From Pelecanus crispus (Eukaryota > Chordata > Aves > Pelecaniformes > Pelecanidae): DNA of 64,000 bases. Where the stretch lies: NCBI RefSeq assembly GCF_030463565.1, contig NC_134660.1, positions 813,501-877,500 of the forward strand, read 5' to 3'. The number at the start of each line of letters is the position of its first letter. Positions within the stretch are counted from its first letter, which is position 1. The notes under the pieces are model-generated. The model ran no database searches. It had not been told where the DNA came from and saw only the letters and a list, made by a program, of their open reading frames with translations. The position numbers were made by a program, and so were the translations under genes. Positions 1 through 13,300 of the stretch are shown piece after piece.

Positions 1-3000
1 GTGCTGCCCCGGCTCTGCTGCCTGACCCATCCCAAAACCTCCGGCCAGTGCCGTCGCTCTGTGTTCAGCGTGACGCTGGCCTGGCACCAGCCGTAACAAC
101 AAAATCAGACCTGAAGGTGCTTTAATGCACCCAGAAGAGCAGGAGAACCAGCAACGTAATGCCTCCAGGAGCTACCTATGGCTATTGGAATGGGGGATTA
201 CAGGCATAAGGGCTTGGCTGGCTCGCTAGTCCTCATTAAAGTCTAATAATCTCTATAAAGATGCGGCGTTGCACATGCACAGCAGCCCTGGCCCCTCTGA
301 GCTACGGCTCGGCGAAGGCTCTATTAGCCATTTGATAGTTTGGGCATGAAACCGTAAAATGTGTGTGTTTGTGTTGTGAAAGAACTTGGGTCAGGATTCC
401 CTCTGTGAGCCTCAACCTCGGCAGCTTGGCTTAGGAACAGAGGGGCCAGGCTTGTCCCGCAAGCGATGTTAGGGAGCTGCGACGCCGCCGGCAAGCAAGA
501 CTTGGGGGGTTGCAAAAAGCAGGAGCAACAAAAATGTAAATGCTTTGAGCTTCCAGTGTCCTCCAAGCAAAGCGTTATACGCCCGCCCAGCTGCAGGAGC
601 TTCAGTATCGCCAGCCTAAAAACTTGGTAAAAGGAAACCCGAGATGGACCGTAAAGTGAGCTTGATGGAGAAATGGTGAAATCTAACACAAATGGACGTT
701 TGTATTAGCATTGTGACATCTAAGCCTCTAGAAATCCCATTTTCTTGGGTTTTTTTGTGATTAGGCCAATTGTTTTTCTGGAAGCTGAAGTTCTTGAGTA
801 ACCAAGTGGCTCTGATAGCCACTGCTCTGGGAACTGCTCCAAATATTGCCAAATTCTGGTGAAAACCTCAAAGGTTGGCACCTCCGCAATGTTGATGCCT
901 TCAAAGAAGCAAGGCTTTTAATGAACAGACTTCCTTCTTCGAGGTCTCAGCATCTGGCTGGAACCTGCTAAAAATGTTTGTGCTTGGAAAAAACCTGACT
1001 GACCCTGAGTTGAGGAAAATCAATGCCTTGAAGCTGTCGTGGTGGTGACAAGGGTCCGGCTGTGCCACCCTTGCATTAACTCGTCGGTCCTTTCTGAAAT
1101 CCTGGAGTAACGCGTTGGCACGCTTTGGAGGCGATAGCTGGCCGCGAGTCTCATTTGAATCTGAGGCCACTGCTGGGTTTTTTGGATATGGTAAATAGGA
1201 AACGGTAGGAAGACAAAGTCTGACTGGAAGATTACAAAGGGAGAAGAGGTCCCACTAACCGACTTAAACAGCATTTTAAGGAAGATGGGGGGAGTCCCAT
1301 CACGTCACTCCTTAAAACCAGAGGGGGCAGAAGCGATGGGATCCACCACCCTGGGACGGAGAGCGGCGTCAGGACTGGGGAGGTGCTGGGCCGGTTGTAT
1401 TCCTGCAGCAAACGCATCGGCTCCTGACTTTTTCCTGACTCATCTAATCCTGGTGCTGGGGAGCCTGGATCAACTGGTCCCCACCAGCCGTAATGAGTGC
1501 AATTACTGGCCGGGGGCTGCTGATTGACTTTGGTGGGAGGGTGGAGCAGGCTGAAGCCGGGTTCTAAATGTGCAGAAGCACAGGTTAGCTCGGCTGGGAG
1601 ACTCATGAAATTTAAATTAGGAGGATTTTGTGGGGAAGAGGAAAAAGTATTAACAAACTAAAGAGAGCTAATTACTGGCGATGGAGAACATTCACTGTGT
1701 AGTTGCAGATGACAGCGGTAAGTAGTTCCCATCAGGGCTTTTCCTGCTTTGGAGACAGAGAGGTTGGCCGTCCACCGAGTTACCAAAGATGATAAGGGGC
1801 TGCATTTTATAAATGGAGGTAGGCTCTAATTGCAGAAATGCCTGCAAATACTTCTGTGGCACTTTGCTGAACCCTGGTGTCACGGAGGATTTTTGAAGTC
1901 TGCTTTCCACAGTCATTACGCGCAGCTTCATTTGTAATGAAGTTTGCAACTCGTGGAACTTCATTTGGATAAATTTTAGCTCCCCCCACCCCGAAACCTA
2001 TTTCATGTCCATCTGCTAATGGGGAAAGAAATTAAACCTTGGTTCCTTGTGGAATATTGCGGCAGAGGCCGTCGCAGGGTTTTAACTCCCGCTCGAGAAG
2101 CAGAAACAACTCCGTGGCCAACCTCCACCGTGCCACACAGCTTGAGCAACGCCCCACAAAGCAAATAATCATCAGCTGTAAGCGAATGCATTCAAGTGCA
2201 CCTTGACTTCGTCTCTAATGAGGGAAATTTTACCAAATGAGTTGGTGCAAAGGTTCTCCCTTGCATCTCATTGTAGTGGGGGGTGAGCAGGGGGGTTAAG
2301 GGCAGGCGGATTTAGGTGCGGGGATTTTTTTTTCTCTTGTATTGTTTGCCCTCCAGCTCAGCAAAATCCTTCTTTTCTGAGCACGGGTTGTGACTCCGCT
2401 AGCAGGAATCCTCTTCTCCCAAGCCCGAATAATGGCCCGTCCTGGTCTCCTAGTAACTGCGGCTGCCACATCACTTTTGACAATGGTGCATCCTTTGTAG
2501 CCTGGTTCTCTGCTCCCGCTGTCTGCTCTGTTTCTTCAAATGGCAATTGTCTGAAATTTCTCCAAATGAGCAACTTTTGTGTGTGGTGGTTTTGTTTGTG
2601 CTGGCAGAAAGGGGTTTAACATGTCTTTTTGTGCTTCTTCCTTAAAGCAAGGTGAACCCTTGGGGAACATACTTTTGTGAGATAGCTGTTGGTAGGGGTT
2701 TTTTTCCCCCCCAATATCAAGTATTGCTCCTGTTATTTTCTGAAACCGTGCTCTCAAAGCATTTTAAACTTTCTGTTCTCGGAGTAAAATACTTTCCATT
2801 GATTATTGCGCTAAAAGGTTTTCTTTGCTGGATGTGTTTTGGAACCGGCCTCTGTCTAGATGTAAAAGCGCATATAATGAAACTTCGCCAGCAGCCAGCA
2901 AAGCTCTCTCCAAGCTGTAGAGAAGGCATTTGACTTGTGAAGGCTGCAGCATAAAACCTGCTCTCGTGGTAATACCTGCCTCGTAACTCTGCCGGGGTTT

Positions 3001-3430
3001 TACTGGCGTAAGGGGATTTTTTGAGCTGCTCTGGATATGGGGAGTTTGGGAGCAAAATGAAGGGCTGGGGGGCAGGGGGGAGCTGCTTTTTGGCCTTTTC
3101 TGTAGGAGGGGCTGTGTCCACGTAAGTGGGAGCCTGAAGTTTGGGTGTTTGGGGAAGGGGAGGAGGTTGGGAATACTCATGAGTGGTGCAGAATGAGCCC
3201 CTGCACGAGCAATAGCAACCAAGCGTCCGGGTGACAGTCCGAGTCCCGGCAGCCCCGAGCTGGACCCAACACCTGGCTACTAGAAGGGGCGAGTTCAGAT
3301 GCAGCTGAACGGAGCCGAATTTGGGCACGGGGCGGGGTGATGCCCTGTGCCTCATTCCCAACCCCACCCGTTTATTTTCCATCTCCCCCAAGGAGACCGA
3401 GATTGCTCTCAGTAAAAACACTTGACCTGC
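1..3430. other. Intergenic DNA downstream of NXPH3
   Basis: I see no coding exon, RNA gene or transposon here. Open frames on both strands are short and match no protein I recognise. The base composition is mixed, with T-rich stretches near 2320-2340 and 2698-2712. In human the next gene on this side of NXPH3 is SPOP, but no SPOP exon is recognisable in this window. There may be unrecognised regulatory DNA. Confidence 0.6.
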
Positions 3431-3450
3431 CTCGGTACCACTGTGAAAAC

Positions 3451-3456
3451 TTTATT
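3451..3456 (-). terminator. NXPH3: Candidate polyadenylation signal of NXPH3
   Basis: The minus strand reads AATAAA here (plus-strand tttatt), about 1.0 kb after the NXPH3 stop. A GTGTTTTT stretch about 30-40 nt further downstream could be the U/GU-rich downstream element. It is the first canonical signal after the stop. A second AATAAA lies at 3371-3376 on the same strand. Confidence 0.5.
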
Positions 3457-3697
3457 CTGGCTCTCCAAGACAGCATTGTTGTGGTTTGGGGATGGTTTTG
3501 GGTGGGTTTTTTTCTTTTTTTTTTTCCTTCAAAGTAAATTAGGTGCTACAGTCAGAGCTCCACTTCACACAAATGTACGGACGCGGGCACGCACCTTTGC
3601 ACCGAGGAATGGCAGCACTTGGAGCTGAATGTGGCTGGGCGAGGGTGGGAGCGGGCGCTGGGGAGCCGGCAGCGATACGAAGCACGAATGAGATGAA

Positions 3698-3755
3698 GGG
3701 GAAACGCATGAATCACAGCGTGTCAGGGGAAACACATGAATCACGTATTGTGTCA
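3698..3755. repeat. Two-copy imperfect tandem duplication (28-30 bp)
   Basis: Two adjacent copies (3698-3725 and 3726-3755) each begin GGGGAAAC, continue CATGAATCAC and end TGTCA. The second copy carries a small insertion. It lies in the probable NXPH3 3' UTR. Confidence 0.75.
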
Positions 3756-4468
3756 GCACATTTGACAGATTCCACCAGGCTGTCTCTACCTGATTTCACA
3801 TCCCCAAGCCCCCCTGTGCCATGGTGCCCGGTGTGAGCCATGGGGGGGTGGCACCCCGGGAAGGTCCTTCCCTGCCCTCCCACCCATCCTGGCTCCCCGT
3901 TTCCATCCTGGCAGCCCTTTGCATCCCGACATGGGAAAGCTCTGCTCCAGCTCCCATCGCTGCAGAATTTGGACATGGAGCAGATGATGTGGCTGCCCAT
4001 GGACATCCCACAGCCATGGACAGCATCAGGTGCCTTTCTCCCCCCGAGGTCTTCCCCTGGCTCCGGGCTGTGCAAACCTGCTTCTGGAGCCCGCTTTGCC
4101 TGGTCACCAACCTTCTAGGACCATGTGGCCTAGATCCAGGCAAATCCATTATTGCACTGAGAAACCCGAGTCCGGATTGTGGCTTTGTGTCCTATTTTCT
4201 GTATCCTAGATTCAGACCCTGCCTTCGGGTACCAGTCTCTAAAGACCACGGATCCAGGCCAGGTTTAGCGATGCCAGTACCCCATAGCCTAAAATTCCTC
4301 CTCTTGACATTGGAGCTTTTGGGGAAAATGGAAAATCCTCCTCTTCCTTCCTTCTGGTTTCTAGGGACCGCTGCGCTCCCGCCCCCGCTTACAAAACCGT
4401 CCCCGTCCCTCCCCCCGCCCCCCCAGCACCCGCTCGTCACCGGGGCATCCTGAGATGGGCAGAGCACG

Positions 4469-6409
<1,941 letters not shown>

Positions 6410-6487
6410 TTTCCAGCCGGTGCCGCCCGCCTTCGCCGTATCTCAAATTCGGACGGGGTTCGGGTGGGTTTTTTTGGTTGTTGGTGG

Positions 6488-6510
6488 TTTTTTTTTTTTT
6501 TTTTTTTTTT
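6488..6510 (-). repeat. Homopolymer T23 (A23 in the predicted NXPH3 5' UTR)
   Basis: A run of 23 T on the plus strand. If transcription starts about 30 nt downstream of the TATA box at 6574-6569, the run lies in the NXPH3 leader as 23 A residues, ending about 80 nt before the start codon. Confidence 0.85.
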
Positions 6511-6534
6511 GCTTTCCCTCCCTTCTTTTTAAGC

Positions 6535-6580
6535 GAGGGACGTCAGCGAGGGGAAGGGGCTGTCCCCCTTTATAAGCCGG
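6535..6580 (-). promoter_or_regulatory. NXPH3: Candidate TATA promoter of NXPH3 with a CRE-like site
   Basis: On the minus strand, CTTATAAAGGGGG (TATAAA at 6574-6569) lies 160-165 nt upstream of the NXPH3 ATG. A start site would be expected near 6540-6545. CTGACGTC, seven of eight bases of a cAMP-response element, sits there (6539-6546). The flanks are GC-rich. Predicted leader length is about 130 nt. The TATA match is clear; its use is inferred. Confidence 0.55.
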
Positions 6581-6797
6581 TTCCTAGGGCCCCCCCCGGC
6601 CCATGGTGGCTCCGGCAGCTCCCACCCCGCTGTGCCTGCCCCCCTCGCTGCCCCCCTCCGCCCCTCGCCGCCGTGCTGGAGCCTCAATGAAACTCCGCTC
6701 CATCCCCTCCCGGCCCCCTCCCCTGCCAGGTGCCGGCAGCACAGCGGCACCCCCGAGCCGTAACCCTTTGCTGCCTGCGGCGCAGGCGGAGCAGCCC

Positions 6798-6868
6798 GGG
6801 CGGGGGGCCCCGGGGGCTGGGGGGGGCCCGGGGGCTGGGGGGGTCCCGGGTGCACTGCAGGGGGGGGC
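6798..6868 (+). repeat. G-rich repeat with G-quadruplex potential
   Basis: Repeated CCCGGGGGCTGGGGGG-type units hold at least six G-runs of five or more within about 70 nt on the plus strand. It lies about 230 bp upstream of the NXPH3 TATA box. Confidence 0.7.
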
Positions 6869-6959
6869 TGGCAGCCGTCGTGCCCAGGAGTCCCCACCGC
6901 TCCCCTGAGAGGAGCGGCCCAGGCTGGCGGCGGGGAACCGGCACGAAGGGGCGAAGCGG

Positions 6960-7312
6960 GGGCGGACGGGGGGACAGCCGGGGGACGCAGCTGGGGATAC
7001 AGCCGGGGGTCGGGGGGACAGCCAGGGGGCATAGCCGGGGGTCCGGGGGACACAGCCGGAGACACAGCCGGGGGTCGGGGACACAGCCGGGGGGACAGCC
7101 GGGGGTCTGGGGGACAGCCAGGGGACACAACTGGGGATACAGCCAGGGGTCCGGGGGGACAGCCGGGAGGACACAGCCGGGGGTCGGGGGGACAGCCAGG
7201 GGACATAGCTGGGGACACAGCCGGGGGGCATAGCCGGGGGTCTAGGGGGCATAGCCGGGGGTCTGGGGGGCACAGCCGGGGGTCCAGGGGACACAGCCGG
7301 GGGTCCGGGCGC
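6960..7312 (+). repeat. Degenerate G-rich minisatellite upstream of NXPH3
   Basis: About 350 bp of tandem units built from the core ACAGCCGGGGGTC with short variable insertions (GGGGGACA, GGGGGCAT, CTGGGGATAC). Units vary in length, so there is no single exact period. The minus strand is C-rich, so frames across it stay open and give proline/cysteine-rich nonsense. It lies 390-740 bp upstream of the candidate NXPH3 TATA box. Confidence 0.85.
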
Positions 7313-10300
7313 TGCCCGCTCGAACTGCTGCATCTCGCACCGGGGGAACGGGCAGGGCCGGGGCATCGCCCGCAGCCCCGGGGCTCAGCTCGTCCCCATC
7401 CCGTTCCCTCCGGTCCCGCCATCGCCATCAGGGAAAGGCAGAGGGTCCGGCCAGGCCCCCCGGGCAGGGCCCTCGGCGGGCACGGCGAGGGCAGGCACGG
7501 GGCAGAGCGGCTGCGCCCCTTGGGAGGCGATGGACGAGGCGAGGGGAGACTCGGCCTGCGTTTATTGGGGAGGTTTAATTTTTGTTTCTCTAAGACTGGC
7601 TGCCGCGGCGATGCTTGCTCCCCCATCGCATGGCTGTGCCGTCTTCTTTCCCTCTGCACCCTTAAAATCGTTAAAAATAGAGCGAATTGTAATATTTCTA
7701 GGGTCTTTTGATTTTGTGTGGCCCCTTCTACCCACTTGAAATGGATGTGGAGCTTTTCCCTCCTCCACGGAGGGTCCGGCACCTCCTTTGCAAGACACGC
7801 AGGCTGGGTAGGAAGTTTATTTTGAATTTATTTGTGATTTTGTGTTTATGGACGTGTGTGTGTAAGTCTGGGCAATAACGTTCTCCCCTTCCCTCTGCGT
7901 GGCAGAGTGGGGAGGTGGCAAATGGTAGCTGTGCCAGGGCATTGCTCCTCTTTGGCTTGGGAAATCATAAAAGGAACAGGGAAATGCAGCTCCTGTTCCC
8001 CCAAGCCAGGCCGTCTGATTTTTATATCATCCCAGAAGTAAAGGGATGGCAGGCAGCATTGCGCTTCAAAAGGAAACAGAAGCCACTGGCTCACTGTTAC
8101 AGAAAGATGGATTTGCTGGTTGGGGGTTTGTCCCACCGAAGGCAGCAGTTGTCCTTTTCCCATCTTTCAGCAGGAGAAGTTGCGGTACCAAGAAGCAACT
8201 TGCCAAGGACAGGACTAGAATTAAACACGGTATTTTCTCAACCCCTAGGCGACGATTCCCCTTCTTTACATCACTTTACCTTCCTCTCTGCATCCTTTTT
8301 GCATTCCCCCTTTTCCTGAGCTGCTTTGGAAAGTCGGGTCTTGCAGCGACGCTAAAGGTGAACAAACTACGGGGGGAAGGAGCACGTCGTGAGATGCAGG
8401 ATGCTCTCGCCGAATGCCCTGCTAGCACTCCCATCTGCACAGCAGATCGGTCCAGCTTTTGACTGCGACTGCGGTGCTGGGATCTGGACAGGGAGGTTTC
8501 TCTTGCAGTTTTGGGGAGGGGAGGAAGGTGGGTGATAAATCTGCCCAGTGGCTGCTGCCTGCATCTAAGGTGCCTGCCTGCAGTGCTGCCCGTTGCCTCC
8601 TGGCTTTGTTGGAAATCTGAATCAGGTTGAAATACCATCTCAGGCAGATGCCACGGGAGTTACTTGGGGGCTGAATCACTTTTTACTTGCTATTGAGCAA
8701 CCCGCGCGGTGTTGATGGCACTTGCTCCCATGGAGTGGTGGCATTTTGGGGCGCGGGAAGTCGACACCTTAATGCCAACGGAGGGCGAGGAGCCCTGGGA
8801 GCCTGGTTCCCCTGGCCGATCTGCGCCAAAGGGAGCAAAGGAGTGACAAATCCCTCCAAGAAAGCTTCCTGGTAGCCAGGGCTATTAAGCTCCAGAATAT
8901 TCATCCAAGAGCGGTGCTGGAAGGACCCTGGGGCCTCCTAAAAGCAGAAGGAACACAGCGTTGGAGGATATATGGCGACACTAATGCTGTCCTGGCCCCA
9001 GCGGCGTGCTGGATACCTTTAATAGGCTGCACGTCTCTAACTACTGTGATTTCGATAAAAGATCTTCATAAAACTTCCAAATGCCTGTGCCATCACCTGC
9101 TTTTCAATCACTCCAAGCACTGCATCTCCTGCACAGCCTTCCCGGAGCCGTCTGTGCTGCGTGGGCTCGGGTCCATGCCAGCCCCCCGTGCCGTGCTGGA
9201 TGCATCCCACCCGTTCCCACGCTGGTTCTGGGTGGCCAAATGCTTTTGGGGAGCAGCTCTGCGGCTCCGATTTGGCTCCTCGCAACTCAGCAAGGCTCAG
9301 CTGAGGTCAGTGTGGCTCAGGACAAGGAAGAAGAACAAGGGATAAAAATGATTTAATGTGACTTTCTGGGTTTCTTGGTGTTTGGAGGGAGCTGGGGACT
9401 GGAGTGGCATAAAGAAGGACTGATTTAGGAGCTGCTCAAGCTCGTCTTGTGCTGTGATGACTCCCTCTGGAGCTACTTAAATAGCCCGTGCGTGGTGAGC
9501 ATGGGGCTGGCGCTTCCACCTTCCCAGGACGGTGGTGGGGATGCGTCCCCCAGGCCAGCCCAAGGAAGCGTCCCATCCCGCATGGCCCATCTGAGGGGCC
9601 CATTCAGTAAAAGTGGGCTCCTGCACCTCCCGTGCAGAAATGGGGCCTCAGCGGTGGAAATAAAACCACCCAGGCGAGTCCTGGGCTAGCATTTAGGGAC
9701 AGGTTTCTTTTTAAACACTGGCAAATATGTTGCTGGTGCTGTAAAATTGGATGGGATTGGGGTGGGAGGAGGTAATGGAAAGGCTGGGCGATGCCTTCAA
9801 TACAGCTAAAGAAAACTCTCATCCCTGCTGCTTTTTCACCGGAAGGGTCCCAGGCTGGGGCTGCAGCGGGGTTGGAAGGGGCGTCCCGGCCTCTCGCCAG
9901 GAGCAGGGTCACTGATGAGGCTGGGGTGAGGTGGTGCTGGGGTTTTGGCTCTGGCGTTGCTCAGCTTGGCTGCTCTGAAGCCGCAGCTCCAGCTGGTGGG
10001 GGCCGAAGCAGGCTTTGCAGGTGTACGCTGCTGGGTTTTGCAATGGGGGCAGATCCAGCGACCAGGATTGCTCCTTCCTCGTTGTCCCGTGCGGGCTTCT
10101 CGCAGTGGGCGAGGCGCGCTGCAGGGGTGCGATTGCAGCGGGTGACGGGGCTCTTCCAGCTGCGTCGCTTTGTGCAGCACCTGGCACGACGGGCCGGCCC
10201 AGCCGGGGCTCCGGGGGCTGCTGGAAAACGATTGTGCAGACTTCCAAAATTAAACGGTACCCACGTGTTTCTAGTGCTTTGGGAAACCTTTCTCCCCAGG

Positions 10301-13300
10301 TGCAGGGGATCCGGCTCTCTGGGAGGGATGTTCTCGCCGTTGGAGCGAGCAGGGGCTGATTTTGGGGAGGCGGAGGACGCAGCCCCTCGCACCTCGCCCG
10401 ATGCCCGCGCACATCCCGCCTGGGGAAGCAGCCCGGGCTGTAGGGGAGCGCTGAGATTTTTTTTAGGCGTGATTTGGGTGCAAGCTGAATTAAGGAAGCC
10501 TTAAGGGCCCGTTCTCCCCTGTGCTGCCAGCCCAGCTCCGCGCTCCCTTTCCTGGGTTTCTGTTGCCCTCTAGCGGGACCCTGCGCTGGGAGAGGGGCTC
10601 GGCCGGGGGTGCTGGGGGGCCCAGCCCTGCCGAGAACCCGCGGGGTTCTGAGCGCCGGGAGGGAGTGAAATGGGGAGGGGAGAGGCTCTGGCAAGCACCT
10701 CCCGTGTACCGAGGCAGACCTCTGTTCACTGGTCTCATTTTTGGAAGCGTTTTTTTACAAGGCGTTATCAACCTCAGCAGAATTAAGGCTAGAAGGAGAC
10801 TAGAAAGACGGAAAAGGCCGGGAAGGGGGAATGCATTTTAAGCAGGAAGGCTGCAGAGACCCGAGGTGCAGGCGTGCGATGGCGGGGGAGAGGCTGGCTG
10901 CTGGCGGCATCACCAGCAGGAACAGCAAGGAAGAGGGTTCTGCAGCTCTGTGGCAGGATGCTGCTGGGCGCCTTCCTCCGGTAACGTGCCACACACACGC
11001 GCGTACACAGAGGCGGCTTGGCTACGCGGCACGCACGTGCCCTTCGGTCCTGGTGGCTTTTGCAGCGGGCCAGGCAGGCGTCCCGAAGGTTCTTCGCCAA
11101 AGGGAAAGGGCTCGGTTCTCTCGCGCCGCTGCGGAGGAGGGATGCGGCACCATCGAGCTGTCCGGCGGGCCCAGTGCCCCCACAAAGCCATGACGTTGCT
11201 CTTGCAAAGCTGGAGCAGCTGCGCATACAGCGGCGCTGTCAAGAACGTGAGTGCCAAAGCCCAAAGAAAACCCAGCCCTGAGAGCGAAGACGCTCTGGGA
11301 GAGGCAGCAGAGATCGGGAGGTCAGGGAGACCGGCTTATGCAGAGACTTAAAAGAAGCAAGGGAGCATAGCGAGAGTGGGAACCCAAGCCTTCAAACACC
11401 TGACAGCTGTAAGGGGAGGAAGATAATTAATTCAGGTCTTGATTAAGAGGGATATGCGGCCTAAGATGCTGCGTATCCCCCGGTGCAGCCCTTTCCCCTT
11501 CCAGTTACTTTAGGAAAGAGGCTGCCATCCTTATTTTTATTTTGCAGCCCAACACCCCAAGGTTATTTGGCCACAGTGGTGAGATTTCAGCTCAGCTCCA
11601 CGGAGCCACGGTTCAGTGCCCTGTCTCCTGCCTCCTCTCCAGGAGCTGCTGGGGGTGCTCTGCCTTCCTCGGCTGGGCTGATGCGGAGGAGTCTGCTCCC
11701 AACGCACGGGGAGCAGGAGGATGCTGTCGGCACCCAGAAACGTATGAAACGTGGTTAGTTCATACCTTGCCCTCACGGAGCCTTTCATCAGCAGGTAGCA
11801 AAAGATTCCTCCGGGTTGGTAAATGCAGTTATTCCAGATTGATTGGAGTTCAGGGGCCCAGGAGCAAAGCTGGGGGGAGAAGGCGGGTTCCTGGGTTGCA
11901 GCCAGCTGCATCTCGCTGCATCCTCAGCTGCGTGTGCAAGACAAGCAGATTTCCCCCCCTGCAAAGCACCGCCCTGTGTGCATGCATCTGCTGGTGTTCA
12001 TGTACATAATGCAGCTCCTTTTTTTTTTTTTTTATAGATGTATATGAAAGGGATGTCCGTTCTCTGGGCTCCAGTGCTGTCCTGGGAAAAGTTCTCCTAA
12101 GACCCTCGTCTAAATTCAGCTGCCGGATGGGAGGTTTGGAGCCGACGGCCGCATCTCTGGCTGTGCTCAGCCCTTCTCCGGATCCAGCTGAACCTCCTGG
12201 GCAGGTACGATCCATCTTGCTGGGGCTGGTAAACCAGATACCTCCAAATTGCAGTTTGGGTTTGCCTTTGGAGTGCGTCGGGCTACTTTGCTGGATACTA
12301 AAATATAAAATAATATTGCTCCTGGGAAAATTATCTCTAAATCCCTGCTTCTTGCACTGCCCCAGCTCTCTGCCCCATTCTCAGCCATGCACACAGGTCT
12401 TTCCCTTTTCCAGTAACGAAAAATAATCATTTCCAAAAGGCGACACCTAATCGCAGCATGTTTGCCAAGTGCCGAGACCTCTTGGCTTGGGCTGCGGAAG
12501 CCTGTTTGGATTTTTAAGTGGGAAAACAAATTAAAAGGTTCCTCCCCGTTTCCTTTTTCTCTTGCGGACACCTGCAGGCAACAGGGTTTTCCTAAAGAGC
12601 TGGGGGAGGCGGTTTGGCAAGGCGCTGCCTGAAACCAGCGCAAACCTGGGGGTCTGGGCGAAGCCGGAGCCCAGCATCTCGCCACGCGGATGCGAGCGGG
12701 GATGCGCTGCTGCGGCTGGGGGTGACGCGATGCGGGGAGCGGGGTGGGCTGGGGGTACACCCGGCCTTTGCGAGAGGCCGGGCGGGAGGCAGAGCAGGCT
12801 GGAGCCCAGCCCTTCTGCCGGGCGACTGCAGAGGGTAGCAGGGAGCCGCTCTCATCGCCGGGCTGCTGCGTGCACCCACCGCAGCCGGGGCTGCAAGGGC
12901 AGCGAACCCCCAGACCCGCTGGCCTGGGAGCGGCGGGCGCTGCCCAAAGCCACCTTCCACACCACGGTGTAATTTATGGCCCAGGTGGCGCGTGAAAATT
13001 GAATAGCCCAGGAAACTTTTAAAATACTGTTCTGGAAGCAAAAACCACGTTCGTCACGGGGAAGTTGGGGACCTGGCGAGGATGAGCGTGTCCTGCTCTG
13101 CTGTGCTACAGAGGGGTTCGATGATTTTTCATCCTCGTCTCCTTTGGGTTTCTCTGTGTTGGCTCCTTTGGTTTTCCCAGGCTAAATGGGGGAGGAAAGA
13201 AATGTCTTGCTTCTGCTCTGGGGGTTTGGAAGGAGGGTCCCCGCTGGCCCGGGGCGCTGGGAGGGGACCCCCACGGCTGGCTGCCCCAAGGGTGCTCGGC

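Larger units (their letters stand above)
3431..4468 (-). other. NXPH3: Probable NXPH3 3' UTR
   Basis: This runs from just after the NXPH3 stop codon to just past the first canonical AATAAA on the minus strand (3451-3456). No other AATAAA or ATTAAA was seen between the stop and that signal, which predicts a 3' UTR of about 1 kb. It holds no recognisable coding sequence. The boundary is inferred; transcript data could shorten or extend it. Confidence 0.5.

Noticed and set aside
6529-7782. 417-codon minus-strand open frame rich in Pro, Cys and Leu
   Set aside because: Its repetitive part is the C-rich strand of the G-rich minisatellite, and it overlaps the NXPH3 promoter. No domain or splice logic.
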